DNA of 16,966 nt, from positions 1 to 16,966 of the forward strand of contig CALXGU010000011.1 of the NCBI GenBank assembly GCA_944387905.1, in the 5' to 3' direction. This DNA comes from an uncultured Clostridia bacterium. Lineage in GTDB: Bacteria; Bacillota; Clostridia; Oscillospirales; QAKW01. Position 1 is the stretch's first letter. Every line of letters begins with the position of its first letter. The position numbers and the translations under genes are program-made. Below are positions 6,763 to 12,710 of this stretch, in pieces. The notes under the pieces were generated by a model. That model searched no databases. It was not told where the DNA came from and saw only the letters and a list, made by a program, of their open reading frames with translations.

Positions 6763-7461
6763 ATGGACACTTTAAATTATATATTCCAAAGAATATCCGA
6801 ATATTTTAAAGATATACTGTATATTCTGCCGGTCGTTATCATTTCGCTGACAGTTCATGAGTGCGCTCACGGCTATGCGGCATACAAACTGGGAGATCCT
6901 ACGGCAAAGAATATGGGCAGGCTGACTCTTAATCCCATAAAGCATATAGATCCTGTAGGGTTTATTATGATGTTTCTTGTGCATTTCGGGTGGGCAAAGC
7001 CGGTGCCTGTAAATCCTATGTATTTTAAAAATCCTAAAAAAGGTATGCTTTTGACGGCGCTTGCAGGACCGGGATCGAATTTGATTTTGTCTGTTATAAG
7101 TACGGCTTTGGCTGTCTTTTTAAATTATTCTTATTATTACAGCGGCGCATCTAAAATAATACAGGTGATGTTTATCTTCTTTATGAATATGGCTATGATA
7201 AATATAGGTCTTGCCATATTTAACCTGATACCTGTGTACCCACTGGACGGTTCGCGTATTCTCAATTACTTTTTGCCCAATAAGTTCAATGACTTTTTCA
7301 GGCGTTACGGCAATTATATATTTATTGTTTTTCTTGTGCTGATGTTTACTTCAAATATTATAGGCAACTTCATTTACCAGGTACAGATCACACTTTTCAG
7401 CTTTTTCGGACAGGTGTGGAAAATACCGGCCGAATTTTTTGCGAAATTGATTTTCGGGTAG
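6763..7461 (+). CDS. Site-2 protease family membrane metallopeptidase (M50, YwhC/SpoIVFB-like group)
   Basis: M50 enzymes cut substrates within the membrane using zinc; relatives include SpoIVFB (pro-sigma-K processing) and RasP. The 232-residue protein is mostly membrane-spanning. The zinc motif HECAH is at 32-36 in the first hydrophobic segment. The downstream ligand motif PLDG is at 160-163 (D162), inside NLIPVYPLDGSRIL. The GRLTLNPIKHIDPVG block (52-66) is typical of the small bacterial group without a PDZ domain. Further hydrophobic segments lie near 93-120, 126-155 and 180-203. The ATG at 6763 follows AAAGGA by six bases. The linkage to scpAB is common in Clostridia. The substrate is unknown; this is not necessarily the sporulation enzyme. 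Confidence 0.93.
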   Translation: MDTLNYIFQRISEYFKDILYILPVVIISLTVHECAHGYAAYKLGDPTAKNMGRLTLNPIKHIDPVGFIMMFLVHFGWAKPVPVNPMYFKNPKKGMLLTALAGPGSNLILSVISTALAVFLNYSYYYSGASKIIQVMFIFFMNMAMINIGLAIFNLIPVYPLDGSRILNYFLPNKFNDFFRRYGNYIFIVFLVLMFTSNIIGNFIYQVQITLFSFFGQVWKIPAEFFAKLIFG

Positions 7462-7471
7462 GGGGAATTTG

Positions 7472-8200
7472 ATGGAACGTCCAGTTTTCAAACTTGAAGT
7501 GTTTGACGGACCGCTTGATTTGCTGCTCCATCTCATATCAAAAAACAAGGTGTCAATTTATGATATACCCATATCGCTGATTTTGGATCAATATATGGAA
7601 TATATAGAAGACCTGAAAAAAATGGATCTTGAAGTCTCAAGCGAATTCATAGAGATGGCGGCTAACCTCATGTATATAAAATCAAGGATGCTTCTTCCCA
7701 AACCGGAGCCGGAGGAAGAGGATCCGCGCGATATGCTTGCGCGATCACTGGCGGAATATAAAAGGTATAAGGATATCCTGCCAAGTCTCAGACAGCTTGA
7801 AGCCGATGCCGGTCTTAAATTTACGCGCAGTATGATGACTGTTGAATTCGATAAAAAACATACACGTGTATATGATATCACAAAACTTGAAGAGGCGTAT
7901 AAAAACGCAAGTCTGCATTTTGAGTATATAAGCACATCACCGATTTCTAATTTTAAAGGCATTGTGGGCAGACAGATAGCGTCAGTCAAGAGTAAGATCG
8001 TATCTGTGCTTCGTATTCTTACGCGTACAAGGCACGTCAGTTTCAGGTCGCTGTTCTCGTCTGCAAAAACACGTTCGGATATAGTAGCTACGTTTCTTGC
8101 GGTTTTGGAACTTACAAAAAACGACCGAATAACAGTTGATGACAGCGGCAGAGAAATATATATAGATATGAGCGAGAGGAAAAACAGCAATGGAATTTGA
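7472..8200 (+). CDS. scpA: Segregation and condensation protein A (ScpA kleisin)
   Basis: ScpA is the kleisin subunit that bridges the SMC heads and, with ScpB, forms the condensin that compacts and segregates the chromosome. The N-terminus carries the family mark FKLEVFDGPLDLLLHLI (residues 6-22). The central part is acidic (LLPKPEPEEEDPRDM) and the C-terminal part is winged-helix-like. I place the start at ATG 7472, with GGGGG six bases upstream; the TTG just before it in frame is less likely. The length of 242 residues is normal. The gene ends 11 bases inside scpB, so translation of the pair is probably coupled, as expected for subunits of one complex. Confidence 0.96.
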   Translation: MERPVFKLEVFDGPLDLLLHLISKNKVSIYDIPISLILDQYMEYIEDLKKMDLEVSSEFIEMAANLMYIKSRMLLPKPEPEEEDPRDMLARSLAEYKRYKDILPSLRQLEADAGLKFTRSMMTVEFDKKHTRVYDITKLEEAYKNASLHFEYISTSPISNFKGIVGRQIASVKSKIVSVLRILTRTRHVSFRSLFSSAKTRSDIVATFLAVLELTKNDRITVDDSGREIYIDMSERKNSNGI

Positions 8201-8762
8201 TTTTATGACAGGAGCAATAGAGGCGGTTTTATTTGCCAGCGGTGAACCTATAGAAGTACAAAAGCTGGCTCAGACGCTTGAGACTGATGTCGATGCAGTC
8301 AAGGAGGCGGTAGAGCGGCTGAATGAATATTATGAGAGTGATCAAAGGGGCTTTGAAATAGTAGAGCTTGAAAACAGCTATCAAATGACAACGCGTGTGT
8401 TTTACGGCGAGATCACACGTCTAGCCCTTGACCACAGACGCAACACTCCACTGTCAAACGCGGCGCTTGAGATTCTGGCGATAGTGGCGTATAATCAGCC
8501 GGTTACAAAAGGTTATATCGAACAGATCCGAGGCGTAGACTGCTTTTACGGCATAAATTCGCTTGTCGAAAAAGGTCTTATAGAAGAGCGCGGAAGACTG
8601 GACGCGCCCGGAAGACCGCGGCTGTACGGTACTACTCCGGATTTTCTCAGATGTTTCGGTCTGTCGTCTCTTGACCAGTTGCCAAAACTCACTCCCATGG
8701 ATTTGGGACAAGCCGATAAAGACCTCTCCACCGATGATGCCCAGCAGGTGCTTCCCATATGA
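8190..8762 (+). CDS. scpB: Segregation and condensation protein B (ScpB)
   Basis: ScpB dimers bind ScpA and complete the SMC-ScpAB condensin. The 190-residue sequence has the two-winged-helix layout: MTGAIEAVLFASGEPIEVQKLA (first helix region) and the conserved block SNAALEILAIVAYNQPVTKGYIEQIRGV (about 90-117), then GLIEERGRLDAPGRPRLYGTTPDFL near 148-172. A ribosome binding site GAGAGGA lies inside the end of scpA, nine bases before the ATG. The stop overlaps the next ATG by four bases (ATGA). Confidence 0.96.
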   Translation: MEFDFMTGAIEAVLFASGEPIEVQKLAQTLETDVDAVKEAVERLNEYYESDQRGFEIVELENSYQMTTRVFYGEITRLALDHRRNTPLSNAALEILAIVAYNQPVTKGYIEQIRGVDCFYGINSLVEKGLIEERGRLDAPGRPRLYGTTPDFLRCFGLSSLDQLPKLTPMDLGQADKDLSTDDAQQVLPI

Positions 8763-9319
8763 CAGCGGTGCTGATATCATTGGTTTTTGCTGTCGTGTTA
8801 ATATTGCTGTTCAGTCCGGCGTATATGTATATCTGTTATGACGGAGATTTTGTCATCTTTGTGCGGTTTCTTTTGCTGAAATTCAAGATATATCCTCCAA
8901 AGCACAAAAGAAAGGACGCAAAAAGTAAAAAAAAGAAAAATTCAGCTCAAAAAGTCAAAACAGACGGTCAGAGTTTTTTAAAACAGCTTGAAAACATAAA
9001 AAATATCGCCTCGGCCGTTAAAAAACATATACTTAAAGCTTTTACAATACGTCGTTTTAAATTAGATATAACGGTGGCAAGCGATGATCCGTGTGAAACA
9101 GCTTTGCTGTTCGGTGCGGTAAATGCGGCGGCGTTTACGGCTGCGGGCGTAGTGGACTGTCTTGTGTCTGTTACGGACAGGCAAATAAACGTAACTGCTG
9201 ACTACAACGAGGAAAAAACATCTGTTTTGGCAGATATAGTACTCAGAACTTTTTTGTTTAAATTGTTGTCAGGCTTGATATTATTGACAATAGATGATAC
9301 AATAAATCTAAAGAAATAA
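8759..9319 (+). CDS. DUF2953 domain protein (YtfI-like), membrane-anchored
   Basis: A 186-residue protein of the DUF2953 family, whose function is not established; in B. subtilis the relative YtfI is encoded beside ytfJ (gerW), as here. An N-terminal membrane segment (about residues 4-23) is followed by a strongly basic stretch (KHKRKDAKSKKKKN, about 48-61). The domain core is RRFKLDITVASDDPCETALLFGAVNAA (starting near 98). A second hydrophobic stretch lies near the C-terminus. The start overlaps the scpB stop (ATGA), and the upstream AGGTG is a weak ribosome binding site, so coupled translation is likely. Family identity is from pattern recognition. Confidence 0.82.
   Translation: MTAVLISLVFAVVLILLFSPAYMYICYDGDFVIFVRFLLLKFKIYPPKHKRKDAKSKKKKNSAQKVKTDGQSFLKQLENIKNIASAVKKHILKAFTIRRFKLDITVASDDPCETALLFGAVNAAAFTAAGVVDCLVSVTDRQINVTADYNEEKTSVLADIVLRTFLFKLLSGLILLTIDDTINLKK
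9275..9303 (+). promoter_or_regulatory. Possible internal promoter for gerW
   Basis: TTGATA (9275-9280), a 17-base spacer and TACAAT (9298-9303), with TGA directly before the -10 giving an extended -10. It lies inside the last codons of the DUF2953 gene, 30 bases before the gerW start, so gerW may also be transcribed independently by the vegetative sigma factor. Confidence 0.5.
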
Positions 9320-9332
9320 AAGGAGAATAAAA

Positions 9333-9722
9333 ATGTCAGAACGTGTTGAGCAGGTTTTGAATAACGCTATTGACGGGCTCAAGAAGATGATAGATGTCGA
9401 CAGCGTTGTGGGTAATCCTATAAACATTTCAGAAAATACGACAGTCATACCCGTATCAAAGGTGTCAATGGGATTTGTCTCGGGCGGATCAAGCTTCGGC
9501 AAGTCGCCTGCGTCAGATAATTTCGGCGGAGGTGCCGGCGGAGGCATTAAAATATCTCCGGTGGCTTTTCTTGTTGTCAATGACGGAAATGTCAGACTCG
9601 TAAGCGTGTCGGAGTCTCCAAACGACACGGATAAGCTATTTACCAAGATTCCGGAACTTATAGATCAGATAAGCTCTCTGATAAGTAAGAAAAAAACAGA
9701 AAAATCCGAGCAGGCGCAATAA
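9333..9722 (+). CDS. ytfJ: GerW family sporulation protein (YtfJ)
   Basis: GerW/YtfJ is made in the B. subtilis forespore and is needed for normal germination; homologues also occur in some non-spore-formers. The 129 residues fit the family: a helical N-terminus (VEQVLNNAIDGLKKMIDVDSVVG, split by IDV), a central Gly-rich stretch (GGSSFG...NFGGGAGGGIKISP, about 47-73), then VAFLVVNDGNVRLVSV and a short helical, Lys-rich end. The ribosome binding site AAAGGAG sits 7-8 bases before the ATG. The preceding DUF2953 gene is its usual neighbour. Its presence suggests, but does not prove, that the organism sporulates. Confidence 0.92.
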   Translation: MSERVEQVLNNAIDGLKKMIDVDSVVGNPINISENTTVIPVSKVSMGFVSGGSSFGKSPASDNFGGGAGGGIKISPVAFLVVNDGNVRLVSVSESPNDTDKLFTKIPELIDQISSLISKKKTEKSEQAQ

Positions 9723-9737
9723 TTATGAATAACTGAG

Positions 9738-9770
9738 ACCACCTGCCAATACAATGAATTGACAGGTGGT
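9738..9770 (+). promoter_or_regulatory. Hairpin covering the ribosome binding site of the DD-carboxypeptidase gene
   Basis: ACCACCTG (9738-9745) pairs with CAGGTGGT (9763-9770). After one C/A mismatch, CAAT (9747-9750) pairs with ATTG (9758-9761) around a seven-base loop. The right arm contains AGGTGG (9764-9769), the only ribosome binding site for the GTG start at 9776. When folded the site would be hidden. The tail GGTTTGTTGTG is too poor in T for a confident terminator, though partial termination is possible. Confidence 0.55.
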
Positions 9771-9775
9771 TTGTT

Positions 9776-10894
9776 GTGAAAAAATACATAACTATATTAT
9801 TGATGATAATTATACTGGCATGTGATATGCCTTTTTGTGCCTATGCATACAGTGCGCGTTCAATGATTTTGCTGGATAAAGCTACTGACATTGTACTTGT
9901 GGATATAAACTCAGATAAACGTATGCCTATGGCCAGTACTACAAAGATAATGACCGCACTTGTTGTGCTTGAAAATGCTGATTTGAGCAAAAATGTTGTA
10001 ATACCTGCGCAGGCATGCGGCGTTGAGGGCTCGTCAATGTATCTCATTGCGGGCGAAACACTGAGTGTGAAGGATCTGCTTTACGGACTGATGCTGACAT
10101 CGGGCAATGACGCGGCAGTCGCGCTGGCAATACATGTCGGGAAAACACAGGAAAACTTTGTTGAAATGATGAATGAAAAGGCAGGGACGTTAGGACTTCA
10201 GAACACGAACTTTGTAAATCCGTCAGGCCTGCCGGATGATAATCATTATACTACAGCAAAAGAACTTGCAATAATCACTTCACATGCACTGGATAATGAA
10301 ACATTCAAAGAAATAGTATCTACACAAACGGCGAAGGTGCCGTATAATAATAATCCCGACGGGCGCACGCTCAAAAACCATAATAAGCTGCTGTCAATGT
10401 ATGACAGCGCGATAGGCGTAAAAACAGGATTTACTAAAAAAGCCGGGCGGTGTCTCGTAAGCGCTGCTCAGCAGGACGGCGTCACGCTGATATGCGTGAC
10501 ACTCAACGACGGCGATGACTGGAACGATCATATTGCTGCATTTGATTACGGTTTTTCAAAAGCAACTAAACTGGTGCTTGCGCAGCCCGGCGAAATCAAT
10601 GTATCGCTTGAGACGCCTGACGGCAGAGCGGTTACTGCCGTAAATAAAAATCAGCTGAGTACGGTTGTGTTCGGCCAATATGAGACAAAAAGCGTAATAA
10701 AAGCCGAAAAGTTCGTATATGCGCCAAAAACCGCGGGCGATGCTGTTGGCAGCGTAAGCTTTTATGTAAACGGTGTACAGGTTGCGCAGGATGATCTGTG
10801 TTTGACTCAGTCTATAGAGGCTCCCGAACCTAAAAAAGAACTGCTTATTACAAGAATAATAAATAAAATCAAAAGTTTTTTTAAAGGAAAATAA
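9776..10894 (+). CDS. D-alanyl-D-alanine carboxypeptidase, S11 family (PBP5/DacF-like)
   Basis: These penicillin-binding proteins remove the terminal D-alanine from peptidoglycan stem peptides and so limit cross-linking; DacF and DacB forms act in spore cortex formation. The 372 residues show a signal peptide (MKKYITILLMIIILACDMPF..., cleavage probably near residue 24) and all three active-site motifs: STTK (54-57, nucleophile S54), SGN (109-111) and KTG (216-218). A C-terminal beta domain follows. The last 20 residues (LLITRIINKIKSFFKGK) form an amphipathic basic helix, the usual membrane anchor of this family. The start is GTG at 9776, six bases after AGGTGG. The location after gerW suggests a link to sporulation, but a vegetative role is equally possible. 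Confidence 0.95.
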   Translation: MKKYITILLMIIILACDMPFCAYAYSARSMILLDKATDIVLVDINSDKRMPMASTTKIMTALVVLENADLSKNVVIPAQACGVEGSSMYLIAGETLSVKDLLYGLMLTSGNDAAVALAIHVGKTQENFVEMMNEKAGTLGLQNTNFVNPSGLPDDNHYTTAKELAIITSHALDNETFKEIVSTQTAKVPYNNNPDGRTLKNHNKLLSMYDSAIGVKTGFTKKAGRCLVSAAQQDGVTLICVTLNDGDDWNDHIAAFDYGFSKATKLVLAQPGEINVSLETPDGRAVTAVNKNQLSTVVFGQYETKSVIKAEKFVYAPKTAGDAVGSVSFYVNGVQVAQDDLCLTQSIEAPEPKKELLITRIINKIKSFFKGK

Positions 10895-10895
10895 T

Positions 10896-11621
10896 ATGGC
10901 GGAATTAATAAGACTGCAGAAATTTCTAGCAGACAGCGGCATATGTTCCAGGCGCGCCGCTGAAAAAATGATAGAAGAGGGCAGGGTGACAGTTGCCGGA
11001 AAGCGGGCGGCTATAGGTGATAAGGTCGCGGAAAATGCCGTCAGCGTCAAAGTTGACGGCAGGCAAATATATGCACGCAAAAAAAACTGCGTGTATTTTA
11101 TGCTGTATAAGCCCAGAGGCTATGTCACGACGTCAAAGGATGAACTGGGAAGAAAATGCGTAGCGGACATAGTGAGCCGTGAGCGGACAAGGCTGTATCC
11201 GGTGGGAAGATTGGACAGGGACAGCGAGGGCCTGCTGATAATGACCAATGACGGAGATTTGGCAAATAAACTTATGCATCCCTCTAAGCATGTTCCTAAG
11301 ACATACAGAGTGATCGTAAAGGGCAAGGTTAACGCTCAGATGCTGAGTTCTTTGTCAACGGGCATATACCTTGAGGAGCTTGATTATAAAACAAGTCCGG
11401 CAGATGTCGAAATACACGAGGTCAAGGACGACAGGACTATACTTCTGATAACGGTGTACGAGGGCAAAAACCGACAGATACGAAGAATGTGTGAAGCTGT
11501 CGGCCTTGAAATTCTCAGACTCAAACGCGAAAAAATAGGCAGGCTGTCAATCGGTACTTTAAATTCGGGACAGTACCGTAAACTCACGGAGAAGGAAGTG
11601 GAATATCTAAAATCGCTATGA
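10896..11621 (+). CDS. rluB: rRNA pseudouridine synthase, RluB family
   Basis: RluB-type enzymes isomerise a uridine in 23S rRNA helix 90-92 (2605 in E. coli numbering). The 241 residues have an N-terminal S4 RNA-binding domain (LQKFLADSGICSRRAAEKMI, from residue 7) and an RsuA/RluB catalytic domain with GRLDRDSEGLLIMTNDG, where D107 is the catalytic aspartate. Further family blocks are MHPSKHVPKTYRV and EGKNRQIRRMCEAVG. The start ATG at 10896 is one base after the previous stop, with AAAGGA seven bases upstream. RsuA or RluE homology cannot be excluded, but the length and motifs fit RluB best. Confidence 0.93.
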   Translation: MAELIRLQKFLADSGICSRRAAEKMIEEGRVTVAGKRAAIGDKVAENAVSVKVDGRQIYARKKNCVYFMLYKPRGYVTTSKDELGRKCVADIVSRERTRLYPVGRLDRDSEGLLIMTNDGDLANKLMHPSKHVPKTYRVIVKGKVNAQMLSSLSTGIYLEELDYKTSPADVEIHEVKDDRTILLITVYEGKNRQIRRMCEAVGLEILRLKREKIGRLSIGTLNSGQYRKLTEKEVEYLKSL

Positions 11622-12238
11622 ATATGAAAATAATGAATAAGCTGTTGTCAGCAATAATTTGTATTTTAACGGTTTTTGCCATTTCCGGCTGTGATTTTCT
11701 GAGCGCAAAAGACAGTATAGAGAAAACAAACAATACAATTATAAAAGCATACACGGCACTCGAGGAAAATCTTGTCCAGCGGGGCAAGGAAAATTATCGG
11801 CTGTACGGTGCAAAGCTTGTAGTCAACAGTGAAAACGTAGGTACTTTTACTTATGTATATACTGATAAACGTCCGGATGAGATGAAATATTCGGATATTT
11901 TAATAGTGGAAATCAATAACCGAACGGGAAAGATAGAAAAGTGTTCGGCGCCTGATTGGGACGAATACGGAACAATGCCGTATGAGCTTATAAGCAGTGC
12001 CATGCCTATTGTACCGACACAATTCAATATAGATTCAGACACCGCAATCCAAAACGCCGCAGCAGCACATCGCAAAAGCGGCTTTATCTATAATTATGTT
12101 GAGCTGACCCTGAGTTACAAAGACGGTATGGCTGTGTATGAAATAGGTCATATTTCTTTGATAAACAACTGTATTTATAAAAGCCTTATAGATGTTGATA
12201 CAGGTTTTGTGATCGAAAAATGGACGGAGGAACTGTAA
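11618..12238 (+). CDS. Putative lipoprotein of unknown function, 206 residues
   Basis: Function not recognised. The N-terminus is a lipoprotein signal peptide (hydrophobic residues 9-22, lipobox ISGC with C25), so it is probably anchored to the outer face of the membrane. The mature part has two similar ends: DILIVEINNRTGKIEKC (about 92-108) and IYKSLIDVDTGFVIEKW (about 187-203). Both resemble the last strands of PepSY-like units (...V-D/N-x-x-TG-x-V/I), suggesting a tandem small alpha-beta fold; this is inference. The ATG overlaps the rluB stop (ATGA) and has no close ribosome binding site, so translation is probably coupled to rluB. Later ATGs at 11624 and 11633 are alternative starts. Confidence 0.8.
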   Translation: MNMKIMNKLLSAIICILTVFAISGCDFLSAKDSIEKTNNTIIKAYTALEENLVQRGKENYRLYGAKLVVNSENVGTFTYVYTDKRPDEMKYSDILIVEINNRTGKIEKCSAPDWDEYGTMPYELISSAMPIVPTQFNIDSDTAIQNAAAAHRKSGFIYNYVELTLSYKDGMAVYEIGHISLINNCIYKSLIDVDTGFVIEKWTEEL

Positions 12239-12688
12239 ATGAGCAAGAAAGTATTTTTGGCAGCGATGTTGGCAGTACTGATGATTTTTACAGGCTGCGC
12301 AGAAAAGCAGCGACCTGTACTTCAGATAAATAATGAAAGCGTAACGTCGATCGAATTCAAAAAGACTTGCGTTTCCCAACAGGATCCGGACGCCCGTACA
12401 TATGTGTCCAAAACCGTGACTGAAAAACAAGATGTCGATGAACTGATAGAGTGGGCAAAGTCTTTGAAACTCAAAAAGCAGGACGCAATCGAAATCCCTG
12501 TTGAACAGGTAGATTATGTTATAGTGCTTAACGGTGTAAAAGAACATAAGCTGATATTTTTGAATGAGTATGTTGTTCTTGACACAACTGCTTATACTTA
12601 TGAAAATCCTGACGACAAGTCTCAGGCGTCTGAAAAATACAATCTATTGAATTATGAAGAAACAGAAACACAGCTTAATCTAATGTAG
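12239..12688 (+). CDS. Putative lipoprotein of unknown function, 149 residues
   Basis: Function not recognised. A short signal peptide ends in lipobox FTGC (C20), so it should be a membrane-anchored surface lipoprotein. The mature part starts AEKQRPVLQINNESVTSIEF and is mixed charged, with alternating strand and helix patterns (DVDELIEWAKSLKLKK; VDYVIVLNGVKEHKLIFLNEYVVLD). Its ATG directly abuts the previous stop codon, with GGAGG eight bases upstream, so the two lipoproteins are almost certainly co-expressed. The next gene, for the secreted wall enzyme, follows within 25 bases. The sequences of the two lipoproteins are not obviously alike. Confidence 0.8.
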   Translation: MSKKVFLAAMLAVLMIFTGCAEKQRPVLQINNESVTSIEFKKTCVSQQDPDARTYVSKTVTEKQDVDELIEWAKSLKLKKQDAIEIPVEQVDYVIVLNGVKEHKLIFLNEYVVLDTTAYTYENPDDKSQASEKYNLLNYEETETQLNLM

Positions 12689-12710
12689 CAGCTTGCGTTA
12701 AAAGGTGAGT

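Noticed and set aside
7469..7474. TTG start for scpA three bases before the ATG
   Set aside because: ATG 7472 has better spacing to the GGGGG ribosome binding site and gives the usual ScpA N-terminus.
7588..8190. A 200-codon minus-strand frame opposite scpA
   Set aside because: It is Ser/Leu/Arg-rich shadow sequence with no ribosome binding site, opposite a well-conserved gene.
9726..9753. Possible sigma-G promoter (TGAATA ... CAATACA) before the carboxypeptidase gene
   Set aside because: The spacer is 15 bases rather than the expected 17-18 and the -10 match is poor; the same bases are better explained by the hairpin.
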